The notes under the pieces: generated by a model | The model's database searches: none | What the model saw: only the letters and a program-made list of their open reading frames with translations | What the model was told of the DNA's origin: nothing | Made by a program: the position numbers and the translations under genes | Shown here: in pieces, positions 21,647 through 31,540 of the stretch | How positions within the stretch are numbered: position 1 is the first letter of the stretch | How the letters are laid out: the number at the start of each line of letters is the position of its first letter | DNA from: Mycoplasma bradburyae | Lineage (GTDB): Bacteria > Bacillota_I > Bacilli_A > Mycoplasmatales > Mycoplasmoidaceae | Reading direction: 5' to 3' | NCBI RefSeq assembly: GCF_024338845.1 | Contig: NZ_CP101414.1 | Coordinates: 186,001 to 250,000 of the forward strand | Length of the DNA stretch: 64,000 nucleotides

Positions 21647-24400
21647 ATGTTTAAAAAACGATTTAAAAAATATTTTATCCTTTTTATTATCTTACTAATA
21701 ACTGCTATTAGTTTAGTGTTTCTTGAGTTGTTTAATTGCAATCCAAGAAACACTAACCTAGTAAAACAATCAGCTAGTCTAGTAGAAGATAACCAAACTA
21801 ATCAGATAATTAAAAATAACTCTTTAAGTAAAATTAGATGAAATGCTAATGCTAATTTTTCATCATCACCTACTAGTGATGGTGGTTTATTAGCACTTAG
21901 TTTTGATGGTGGATTAGAACGAATTGATAGTTTTGGTTACTTAAAATGAAAATTCAATTTAAATGATTTTAATAGAATAGCACTAACAGATAGCAAAAAC
22001 AATTTAGTATATAGTGGTGATAAATTAGTACTAAGACGTCAAGATAATCTTTTTATTAATAGTATTTATAGAAAGATTGTGGCAGAAGCTATTCAATCAA
22101 AAGAAGATCAATCAATTTATTATGTTTTGCTTGTAAGTGAACAAATACTAAATAATGATGTTAAAAGTCAGTTATTTAGCTTTCAAGAATTATCAACAGA
22201 TGTAACACTTCAAGGAACAATTTTAAAAATAAAAGAAGATTTAAATCATATTAGTAATCCAATCGGTATTATTGATTATGTGAATATTCCACCTAGCGCT
22301 TTAATCGATAATTATCCATCTAGTTGAAAATCTAATACACCAACCATCTATGGAGTTAATGGATCATTCAAAAAAGAAGATCATCCTTCTTGATTTAGTG
22401 CTAATTCTAACTTTATATCATTACCTTGATTACAATATATTACCAATTTAGCTAACTTATATGAATACAAAAATGATGTATTCATATTTGGAGGGAATGG
22501 TAACTGAATTAATGATGATCAAAAAGATCGTAAAGAGGCTTCTAAATATTTATCAATAGGAGTTTTTAGAGCAAGATTTTATAATAATTACTCTGAAAGA
22601 CCTATTGTTACAGGTTATCCTTATGCTTATTTACTAAGTTCATTAACTGCTGTTAATCCAGATACACAAAGAGTTTTATTAGGTCAAAATAAAAACTATA
22701 CATTAGTGCCTAGAATAGCAGTAGCAGGAGTTAAACCTGGTTTAAACAATAATAAGAATTATATCTTCTTATTCGGAAGTGTTACCACAGGATTAAGCGC
22801 TGATGATAATTCTAATGAAGTAGTTTTAAACAAACAAAACTATGAACCTAATAAATTAGCAACATTAAATTCATTAAGTTCTATTCCGTTAAGTGCTAAT
22901 AATGCTCAAAAAAATTCTGTTGGACCTAAAGTATTAGCTGGATTCTTTTTTAATTTATCTGATCTAGCTAAACTTGATAATAAGATTGATGAATCGAATG
23001 TTGATAGAACTTATTATCTTAATCAAAACTCATATGGTTTTAGATTAATAGCCCCTTGAACAACTGAAACAGCTCAACCCAATATAGACGCTTTAAATAT
23101 TGCATCAGATAATAAATCAGTTGAAGGAACATTGCATAATTTAACTGTTCGTCATGGGTTTAATGAAAATGATGTTGGAGGATTAATTATCCTTGATGAT
23201 AATAGTTATGCAGTTCAAGTTGGTCCATATATTTTAGAAATTGATGGACCTTCTGCAATATCAATTAAACCAAGTAAATTTAATTTTTTATATCGTTTAT
23301 CAAATCAAGATTTTATTGATTACGACATAAATGGACCGTTAAATTTTACACCTATCTTTAACTTCAAGGATTTTAGAGGAATTAAAGTAGTTAATTCTAA
23401 CGAAAATTATTTATTTAGCTTATTTGCTCCTGATTCAACAACCGCTACTAATCCGAAATTTTATTATTCTAGTTTTAGTGATCAAAAAAATAAGAACGTT
23501 AACTTCAATTCAAGATCAATAAAAAAATCTAATGGCTTATTGCAATTTAATAGTTCAGATGCATTATATTTACAAAACGAAGATTATTCTTATAATATCT
23601 ACTCTTTAAGTGCTAACAATATTCAAAATAACGGAATAATTAATCCAATAGCCCAAAGAGTTAAATTCTTAGGTAGTGGTGAGTTTATTTCGACTAGAAG
23701 TATTAATTTAAGTCAAACAAATCTAGCAGATTTGTTTGATATAAAAAACGATGAAGTAATCTTAAAAAATGATTTGATTAAAAATGTTTATGAATACTTT
23801 CCGTCAAATAAAGATAAAGAATACAAACTTAAATTAAAGGTGGTGGATTTAGATTATGAACAATCTAAATTTAAATTAGTTCCTTATGTTTATAGTGATA
23901 TAACTAAACAATACGAAATTATTCCTAATAAATCAGATTACTTAAATAGTGATAATAGCTTTGGTAATTTTAACGGATTCCTGGGAATTGATCAGGTTTA
24001 TTTATATATGGGAATATTTATTCCACTATTAATATTGATTATTGGAATGGTTTCAATGACTATAGTTGGTTTATCTTTAATTAAAGAACGTAGATCATTG
24101 CTAAAATCATTTAAAACTAATACTTTAAAAATGGATGGTTTAGTTTTATCGATTGGTTCTGTATTTAAGTCGTTGATTCATTCTTCTAGACATTTTAAAC
24201 GCTTATCAGCTAAAGAAAAAGCCGATGATGAACATAAGCAACAATTTAAAATGTTAAATGGTAAAACTAAAAAAATAGACAATAATATAATTAATAAGCA
24301 AAAAGATAAAATAAAACAAGATAATAGCACTAATTCACGTGTTAATTTTGCTAAAATGCGTGAATATAAACAAAATACTAAAATGGTCATAAATGAATAA
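21647..24400 (+). CDS. GapA-like P1-family surface protein (paralogue)
   Basis: 917 residues with TGA-Trp throughout; frame continuous. A very basic head (MFKKRFKKYF) and a signal-anchor ending VFLELFNC. The ectodomain aligns by eye with GapA: DNYPSSWK versus DNYPSNWK, LPWLQYITNLANLYEYKNDV versus PWMQYITNLGGLYAKNNTV, FGGNGNWIND versus FGGNGTWVNN, LVPRIAVAGV versus YVPRLAVGGV. The membrane span near residue 785-815 and the following SIGSVFKSLIHSS match GapA AVGSVFKQIINR. It lacks the Gly/Ala/Pro insert and the Pro/Ala tail, ending instead in a Lys/Asn-rich segment. It is probably exposed on the surface and paired with the next gene as GapA is with CrmA; adhesin function is inferred. It lies in its own unit after the crmA terminator. 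Confidence 0.8.
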
Positions 24401-24412
24401 TATAAATTATTA

Positions 24413-27112
24413 ATGAAGCAGTTATCAAAAAGATTTACTAAACTAAATAAAAGTAACCTAATTAAGATTTTAGTTAGTATCTTTTTTGTTATCTTCATTA
24501 GCTTAGGTTTAACTAAAATCTTTATTAGTAATAACCAAAATAATAATCAAATACAAGCAACTAATTTAAACAACAAAACCGCTTTAGTTGAACAGAATAA
24601 TTCATATGACGATCTAAAAACAACTAATAATACTTATGTGCAAAATAGTAAGAATGATTATTTTGCATTAACTCAAACAGGTGTTAAAAAACTGGATGTT
24701 TTTGGGAATGTTTATTATAGCTATAACTACGGAAAAGATTTTATTAATTATCAAACAGTGGATTTTGTAGCTAATAATCTCAAACCAGATTATTACTATT
24801 TGTTAATTAAAAATCCAATAGTTAATATCACAGGTAATAACTTATCAACAATAAGTATTAGTTCGCCTGCTTATGTTTTAGAACTAAAAGATGAAAATAA
24901 CTCTTTAAAGATCATCAAGAAGTTTCAACTAAACCCTTATCGTTTTTCAAGGGATTTAGCTAGTTTATTTATTAAAGTAGGTTTTGAACCAAAATTATCT
25001 AAAAATCCGACCAATGATGAAATTATTAACAATAAAAACTATGCGTTAGGTTTATTAGATAGACCTACGAATAGTTCAATTCTTAATAATATCTCTTATT
25101 ATTACTACAACTCAATTAGTAGATTAGCATTTATCAATAATCGTTTAGCAGTATTTGGTAGCAATGATATTGTTAGTTTGTGGTTCTATTTATTTGATGT
25201 AAATAAAACAGATGATAATGTTCTAGATAATAATAAAAACTTAATTAATATATATCCACGATTATTTGCTACTACCAATCTAAACTGAAGTTTAGGTAAT
25301 TATAATAATTCTGAACATACCAAAACTACTCAGTTTGTAGTTAACAATATTAAGTTATATACCCCTGCTTATTTTATTACGGGAATCAATGTTATTAAAC
25401 AAAAATTAATTGATCAGAATAATCCAGAAAATCAAAACCAAACTTCAATCTATTCTTTACATTTAGGTTTAATCCCTGCTCCAATTATTAAGATCAATGA
25501 GACTAACCATAAGTTTAGTCACATTATTAGTTCTACATACTATAGTAGTACTAATACCAATTACTCTAATATCTTTATTAGTGGTGCTATTTCGCAATCT
25601 AAAGTAGTTGAAATAACCAACAACTTTAGTACAGTTAACGAATTTTTTTCAGCTAGTTATAGCATCAAACTATATACTAATGTTTTAAATAAACCTGATC
25701 AAGCTAACACATTAAGTCAATACGCTTATCACTATTCAGTTCAAGAAGATCAATCTGATAATAAAATTAATGGTTATCCTAATCTTATTGGGATCTTAAT
25801 CTTAAGATCGCAAATTATTGGTTTTATCTTTTCTGGAGATACATATACTTTACATACAGATAGCATATATAACCTATTAGACGATGAAACGTCTATGTCA
25901 GGATTTGATTACATTACTAATATCATATTATACAAAGCTATATGATGAATTAGTTTTTATAATCCAACCACATCTACAACCTGAGTTAATCAAATTAATA
26001 CGAATATAAGTATAACCAACGATGAAGTATTGTTAATTAACTATTCTGAAATCTACAGAACCACTAAAAGTGGTTTAGCTTTTTTGATTCTTGTATTAAA
26101 CGATAATGCTTTTTATCTTTTTAGAGATCTTGATAATTTAATTGAATCAGATTTAATTTATCTAGATCAAGCTAATCAAAAATACATTAAGGCAGACTTC
26201 TTTAACAATGGGGTTCCAGTATTTGACAATAAGCCTGATTCTAAAGGTTCTAGTCTATGAGGAACAGTTAATTTTAAACCTGCATCATATTTAGTTGAAC
26301 AAAAACTAAACACGATGAATGCTTATGATATTGTTAATAATGATTTTATTATTAACAAATTGTACGATTACCAACCAGGAAAAATTAATTGGGCACCAAG
26401 AGTTGTAACTAATGTAATTAATGATAATAAATTTGTTATCAGTTTTGAATTCCCTTATTTTGATGGTAATTATTATAAAACTGATCAGATCTTAAAAAAT
26501 CTAGAGTTCCCTAGTTTTGAATACAATAATTTAAAAGCTAGTCCAGTTTATTTAGTGCCTACAATTGTTTTATCAATAATTGTAAGCGTGATCTTGTTAT
26601 TAGCATTTATCTTCTTGATTATTATGCAAATCTTGAAAACCAAGAAGGTATCATTGCAATTATTTACTAACGCAAACAACAAGATCGACAAATTAAATGA
26701 TTCGGTTAATATCATTTACCAAAAGATTGAAACTAAGTTATACAACCCACAAACAGATCGTAATAGATTGACAGGTAAATTTAATAAACCTAACGATCAT
26801 TTAAATATTGGTAATAACCAAACAAGAATGATTAATAATAATCAAAGAATTATTAATCAACCATTCCAAAGACCTAGTAATTACAATCATTTTAATAATC
26901 CTCAATTCTTTAACCAAAGACAAAATCCAACTAGAGGATACTACCCACCTAACAACCAACAAGCTTTTAGTCAAGCAAGTAGAATGAATCACACAACAGC
27001 TCATGGTTTTAGAAACAATCCTCCAAGGTCTAACCAAGGGTTTAATAACCAAACAAGACAAGTAAACAATACTTCTTTTTATCAAGCTGATAAGACCAGA
27101 AAGATTAATTAG
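24413..27112 (+). CDS. CrmA-like surface protein (paralogue)
   Basis: 899 residues, 12 nt after the GapA-like gene; frame continuous through TGA-Trp, including a TGA-TGA pair near 25943. N-terminal signal-anchor about residues 17-37 (IKILVSIFFVIFISLGL), large ectodomain. WGTVNFKPASYLVEQKL corresponds to CrmA WGTIEFKPAQYLIENGF. A span near 722-748 (LVPTIVLSIIVSVILLLAF) is followed by a cytoplasmic tail of Asn, Arg, Gln and Pro (NNQTRMINNNQRI and similar) in place of the CrmA KPA repeats. Gene order and homology show that the gapA-crmA pair was duplicated in tandem and then diverged strongly. Likely partner of the preceding protein. Confidence 0.78.
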
Positions 27113-27164
27113 TGATATTCTTGAGTTAATAACTAATGCCTAACTATAAACAATACTTAACTAT

Positions 27165-27193
27165 AACCCCTATTAAAAATAGGGGTTATTTTA
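27165..27193 (+). terminator. Terminator after the CrmA-like gene
   Basis: Stem AACCCCTA (27165-27172) / TAGGGGTT (27180-27187), 7-nt loop, then ATTTTAT. It ends the paralogue pair about 50 nt after the stop. Confidence 0.8.
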
Positions 27194-27202
27194 TATCGTT
27201 AG

Positions 27203-27249
27203 GACTAGCAATATTTTTTTGTCTTTAATATACTTATCGTAATTATTTA
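27203..27249 (+). repeat. 47-bp direct repeat upstream of hsdS copy 1
   Basis: Identical to 28490-28536 except one base. It ends 11-12 nt before each hsdS start and includes TTTAATATACTTATCG, possibly the promoter region. Shared flanks like these allow homologous exchange between the two hsdS genes. Confidence 0.85.
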
Positions 27250-27260
27250 GAATAATAAAG

Positions 27261-28355
27261 ATGAATAAAAACAAAAATATTCCACAGATAAGATTTAAGG
27301 GATTTAGTGAGGGGTGGAACATCAGCAAGATAAAAAAGCTCGTTGATTATAGAGTATCAAAATTACTCATTTCGAATGCAAAATTATTTGGTAAATATGA
27401 ATTATTTGATACTACTAAAAAAATAGGTTATACAAATTATTCTTTTATAAAAAATAGTTATATTTCAATAGTAAAAGACGGTAGTGAATGTGGTCGTGTT
27501 AGATTAATGCAACCTTATACTTATTTTACAAGTACATTAGGTGGGTTAATTCCTAAAAATAAATTTGATGCAAGCTTTCTATTTGCTCGTTTATCTATAT
27601 TAAACTTTAGCTCATTCATGTCAGGTGGAGTTATTCATCATCTTTATTTTAATGAATACGGAGAAATAGATATACAAGTTCCTGATGTAAAAGAACAAGT
27701 TAAAATTGGTGAGTTATTCGTTAAATTAGATAAGTTATTCGAATTATTGAAACAAAAAGAAAACAAACTAAATCTTATAAAGGAGACATTATTAAATAAT
27801 ATGTTTCCTAAATCTCGTCATGATAAGCCAGCGATAAGATTTAAAGGGTTTAGTGAAGGATGGATCATTAGCAAGATAAAAAATATCGTTGATTATAAAG
27901 TATCAAAATTAATCATTTCGGATGCAAAATCATTTGGTAAATATGAATTATTTGATTCTAGTAAAAAAATAGGTTATACAAATGATTCTTTTATAAATAA
28001 GAGTTATATTTCAATAGTAAAAGACGGCGATCCTGGTCGTGTTAGATTAATGCAACCTTATACTTATTTTACAAGTACATTAGGTGGGTTAATTCCTAAA
28101 AATAAATTTGATGCAAGCTTTCTATTTGCTCGTTTATCTATATTAAACTTTAGTTCATTAATATCAGGTGGAGTTATTCGACATATTTATTTTAATGAAT
28201 ATGGAGAAATAGATATACAAGTTCCTGATGTAAAAGAACAAGTAAAAATTGGTGAATTATTTCTTAAATTAGATAAGTTAATCGAATTATTGAAACAAAA
28301 ACACGCCAAACTAGGTTTTATAAAAGAATCATTAATTAATAAAATGTATTGTTAA
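27261..28355 (+). CDS. hsdS: Type I restriction specificity subunit HsdS with duplicated TRD
   Basis: 364 residues. Two half-repeats: each begins with IRFKGFSEGW, continues through a target-recognition domain (TRD), and ends in a helical spacer (VKIGELFVKLDKLFELLKQK). The first TRD is roughly residues 18-145, the second 202-325. They are nearly identical in sequence, including RVRLMQPYTYFTSTLGGLIP in both. HsdS gives DNA specificity to HsdM/HsdR; each TRD reads one half-site in opposite orientation. Two equal TRDs predict a palindromic split target. No hsdM or hsdR is present in the window, so this is an orphan or a donor cassette for a locus elsewhere. It uses TGG, not TGA, for Trp at both EGW positions, unlike its neighbours, which may point to recent arrival. 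Confidence 0.88.
   Translation: MNKNKNIPQIRFKGFSEGWNISKIKKLVDYRVSKLLISNAKLFGKYELFDTTKKIGYTNYSFIKNSYISIVKDGSECGRVRLMQPYTYFTSTLGGLIPKNKFDASFLFARLSILNFSSFMSGGVIHHLYFNEYGEIDIQVPDVKEQVKIGELFVKLDKLFELLKQKENKLNLIKETLLNNMFPKSRHDKPAIRFKGFSEGWIISKIKNIVDYKVSKLIISDAKSFGKYELFDSSKKIGYTNDSFINKSYISIVKDGDPGRVRLMQPYTYFTSTLGGLIPKNKFDASFLFARLSILNFSSLISGGVIRHIYFNEYGEIDIQVPDVKEQVKIGELFLKLDKLIELLKQKHAKLGFIKESLINKMYC
27491..27610 (+). repeat. 120-bp exact repeat, copy in TRD1
   Basis: Matches 28034-28153 base for base (offset 543) by my reading, including synonymous sites. This indicates recent duplication or gene conversion between the halves of hsdS. Confidence 0.85.
28034..28153 (+). repeat. 120-bp exact repeat, copy in TRD2
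   Basis: Second copy of 27491-27610 inside the second target-recognition domain of the same hsdS gene. Confidence 0.85.
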
Positions 28356-28362
28356 TTGTGTC

Positions 28363-28400
28363 TGACCTCTAAAAAACGAAAGTTTTTGGATGTCAGTTTT
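28363..28400 (+). terminator. Hairpin and T-run after hsdS copy 1
   Basis: TGACCTCTAAAAA (28363-28375) pairs with TTTTTGGATGTCA (28383-28395) with one mismatch and one G-T pair, then GTTTTTAT. It works as a terminator 8 nt after the stop. The sequence TCTGACCTCTAAAAA is also reminiscent of an insertion-sequence end. Confidence 0.6.
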
Positions 28401-28489
28401 TATATCTAAATACAATTATGTGTTAAAAAAAAGAGAGTATGAAGGTACCCCGAATAACAAACTTTTTGGAGGTATTTTTTCATGGTCAA
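28400..28489. other. Short non-coding remnant between hsdS genes, possibly IS-derived
   Basis: About 90 nt between the terminator and the 47-bp repeat: AAAAAAAGAGAGTATGAAGG, TACCCCGAATAAC, then TTTGGAGGTATTTTTTCATG, i.e. a strong ribosome-binding site GGAGG before an ATG at 28481 that reads only a few codons (MVKTS...) before entering the repeat. This looks like the 5' end of a transposase gene cut by recombination. No transposase is left, so the origin is a guess. Confidence 0.3.
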
Positions 28490-28536
28490 GACTAGCTATA
28501 TTTTTTTGTCTTTAATATACTTATCGTAATTATTTA
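28490..28536 (+). repeat. 47-bp direct repeat upstream of hsdS copy 2
   Basis: Second copy of 27203-27249 with one mismatch (position 8), directly before the second hsdS gene. Confidence 0.85.
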
Positions 28537-28547
28537 AATCGATGAAG

Positions 28548-29738
28548 ATGAATAAGAATAAAAACATTCCAGAGATAAGATTTAAAGGATTTGATGAGGG
28601 GTGAAAAAGTAGTCAATTAAAAGAGTTGGTAAGCTACTTAGGATTAGGTAGAACGCCATTAATTAGCAATAAATCGTATTACGGTGGTAGAATTCCGTTT
28701 TTAAAAATTTCTGATATCAATAACAATGGTTGCTTTATTAATAAAACTGAAAAGAAAATAACGCAACTAGCATTAGACTGTAATGTTGCTAAATTTTACC
28801 CTAAAGGAACTATTAGTTTGGTCACAACTTTTTCGTATGGGGAAGTGGTGATTATGAACATGGATTGCGCAACTTCGGAAGCGTTTTATAATATAGGATT
28901 TAAATCGAATACATTAAGAGATTTTATTTTTTGAGAACTTAAATGAATTCATCAATCAAATTATTGAAACAAACTTGTTTTAGTTGGAGTTCAGCCGTAC
29001 ATAAATCTAGATATAGTTAAGGGTGTAACTGTTTCACTAACATCTGATGATGAAATGAAAAAGATTGGTAATCTTTTCTTTTCATTTGAAAATCTCCTTG
29101 AATCAACTAAGTCTAAAATATCTAAATTAGAGAATTGCAAGGAAGCATTATTAAGTAATATGTTTCCTAAAACTAATCAAAACAAACCTGATATAAGATT
29201 TAATGGGTTTGATAAAGATTGAAAAATATTTGTTATTAACAATATATTCAAGATAACTCAGGGTTATGTCCTTAACGAAAAGCAAGTATCTCAAGTTTGC
29301 AGTGGTTTGAATCCTTACCCTGTTTACTCATCAAAAACTCTAAATAATGGTTTATTTGGTTTTTATAAAGAATTCTTATATCAAGATGCTATTACTTGAA
29401 CCACTGTTGGTTACGCCGGAACAGTAAGATACAGACAAGGGAAATTTTATTGCACTGACGTTTGTGGAGTTTTATTAAAGAAAACTATGAAACCAGATTG
29501 AATGATTTCTGAAGTCTTAAACAAAGTTACACCTAATCATGTAATACAAGGTACCCGTCCGCAATTATCGAATTATGTAATGGCTGAGATTGAAGTAAAA
29601 TTACCAACAGAGGAAAAAGAAAGAGAAAAAATATCTGACATTTTCTCGAAGATTGATAATTTAATAAACTTATTAAAACAAAAAGAAAGCAAACTAAATC
29701 TTGTGAAAGAGAATTTACTTAATAAAATGTTTTGTTAA
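28548..29738 (+). CDS. hsdS: Type I restriction specificity subunit HsdS (second copy)
   Basis: 396 residues with TGA-Trp. It begins MNKNKNIPEIRFKGFDEGW, nearly the same as the first copy. An in-frame ATG 6 nt upstream is possible, but 28548 matches the start of the first copy. TRD1 (VSYLGLGRTPLISNKSYYGG to FWELKWIHQSNYWN) and TRD2 (after DIRFNGFDKDW: ITQGYVLNEKQVSQV to RPQLSNYVMAE) are unlike each other and unlike those of the first gene, so the predicted target is an asymmetric bipartite site. Each TRD is followed by a helical spacer (KKIGNLFFSFENLLE; EKISDIFSKIDNLINLLKQK). Frame intact. No hsdM/hsdR adjacent. Together with copy 1 it forms a small specificity cassette locus. Confidence 0.88.
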
Positions 29739-29970
29739 TAGTTTTTTAGATTAAATAAAAGATTAGTATATAACAAAAACTACACTTTTATTAAAGGGAT
29801 AATTGATCTTAAAAATATGATTCAGTTATTCTTTTTTTATTACTAAATTAATGTTGTTTTTAAATAAAATAAACTAGTCGATTTAAGTGGTAAAAAAGCA
29901 ATAAAATTTAATCAATCTATAACTAACAAAATATCAAAAATAAGCGGTAAATTTAACTTTTTTTAATAAA

Positions 29971-30170
29971 AAATTCCTTAAAAACACAACCTAAAATAAT
30001 CAACATAAAATTGACTAACAAAAAACACCTTAATTACTAACCATACCTAACCTAAATTAATCCAACCAAATCAAAACAATTTCTAATCCACTAAACAATC
30101 AAACCAAACAAACATAACCCCTAACTAAATTCATCTCATTCTTATACCAACTACCACAACCCAACAAAAA
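29971..30170. other. Extremely G-poor, C-rich non-coding stretch
   Basis: The gap 29739-30279 has no gene. Its first part (29739-29960) is plain AT-rich DNA in which I see nothing. From 29971 to 30170 I count by eye 55 C but a single G on the plus strand, made of runs such as CCAACCAAATC and CTACCACAACCCAAC; no ORF in either strand is convincing. A terminator-like hairpin and the hisS promoter region follow. RNA copied from this stretch would have almost no secondary structure. Confidence 0.7.
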
Positions 30171-30174
30171 TAAG

Positions 30175-30205
30175 AGAAGTAAATTTATATTTACTTCTTT
30201 TTTTT
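30175..30205 (+). terminator. Intrinsic terminator before hisS
   Basis: Perfect 10-bp stem AGAAGTAAAT (30175-30184) / ATTTACTTCT (30189-30198) with a 4-nt loop and a run of T. It ends transcription coming from the hsdS/G-poor side. Confidence 0.8.
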
Positions 30206-30244
30206 ATAATATTACAAACCAAGGTCTGGTTAGTTTACTAACCA
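30205..30244 (+). promoter_or_regulatory. Candidate hisS promoter and leader hairpin
   Basis: TATAAT at 30205-30210 overlaps the T-run of the preceding terminator, about 70 nt before hisS. A TGGTTAG/CTAACCA hairpin (30227-30244) would form in the leader. No T-box motif is recognisable, so attenuation by tRNA-His is not claimed. Confidence 0.4.
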
Positions 30245-30279
30245 TATCTAGATAAGATAATAAGTATTAATATTAATAA

Positions 30280-31539
30280 ATGAACACTAAGGAAACAAAA
30301 GCTGTTAGAGGTACTATTGATTGGTTTGATGAAGATATGATTTTATTTAGTGCTATCACTAATAAAATCATAGAAATAGCTAACCAATATGCTTATGAAA
30401 GAATTAAAACTCCTGTGTTTGAACATGCGGAGTTATTTAATCGCAACCTAGAACATTCTGATATCGTTAAAAAAGAACTTTACCAATTCAATGATTTATC
30501 TCAACGCTTACTAGCCTTACGTCCTGAAGGTACTGCAAGTGTTATGAGAGCAATTAATGAACACAAGTTGCTAGATAAAAAAGCGTTACCACTAAAGCTT
30601 TTTTATCTAGAACCAATGTTTCGTTATGAACGCCCTCAAAAAGGACGAATGCGCGAATTCCATCAGTTTGGTATTGAACTAGTAGGTGATTTAGATTCTA
30701 GTGATTATTTGCAAACAATTCTGTTTGCAAATAAAATCCTTAATACTTTTAATCTTAAATGTGTTTTAAACATTAATTGAATCGGAAACTTTGATTCAAG
30801 ACAAAAATGAGTTGATCATTTAAATGAATACTTTAAACAATATTACGATCAACTAACAGAATTATCCCAATCAAGATTGGGATCATATGGTGTGTTAAGA
30901 ATTCTAGATGATAAGTTAGAATCCACCAAAGACTTTGTTAAGAACGCACCAGGTATAGAACAATTCATCTCGCAAGAAGAACAACAATACTTTAAGAACT
31001 TCTTAAATCAATTAGATCAATTAAATATCAAATATGTTGTTAATAAACAACTAGTAAGAGGGTTGGATTATTATTCTGAAGTGGTGTTCGAATTTATTCT
31101 TGATAACCAAGATAAATCCCAAAGTACTTTATTAGCTGGTGGGTGTTATCAAACCCTAGTTAAAGAACTAACCAATAAAGATCATCAAGCAATCGGATTT
31201 GCTTTAAGTATTGAACGGTTTATCTGTTACTTAGATGAAGAAATTAAAAATAATTTATTCCTTCAAGCAAAAAAAGACATATATTTAGTAATCAACCTTG
31301 AAGAGGATAAATTAATAGATACAATAAAATTAACCGAACAACTAAGAGATAAACAATTAAATGTCTTTTTTAATCCGAGATTAAAAAAGTTAGACAAAGC
31401 AATTAAATACGCCCTAAGAGCTAAGTACTCTCATCTGATTATATTGGGTTATAATGAATGGCAAAAAAATACCGTTACGATTAAAAACCTAGATAACCAA
31501 GAACAACAAACAATTAAACTAGAGGACTTTATTAAGTAG
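30280..31539 (+). CDS. hisS: Histidyl-tRNA synthetase
   Basis: 419 residues with two TGA-Trp. Class II synthetase: N-terminal VRGTIDWF (usual RGTxD), motif 1 region EHAELFNRNLEHSDIVKKE, LALRPEGTASVMRA near 77-90, motif 2 FRYERPQKGRMREFHQFG near 113-130, and the HisRS signature LVRGLDYYSEVVFEF near 258-272. The C-terminal Rossmann-like anticodon-binding domain is at 325-419. It charges tRNA-His. aspS starts one base after the stop, as in many Firmicutes (hisS-aspS). ATG 30280 was chosen since the conserved head starts a few residues in. Confidence 0.95.
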
Positions 31540-31540
31540 T

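Noticed and set aside
27261..29738. A complete type I restriction-modification system
   Set aside because: Only specificity genes are present; no hsdM or hsdR in the window.
30205..30279. T-box riboswitch before hisS
   Set aside because: There is a leader hairpin but no recognisable T-box sequence or specifier arrangement.
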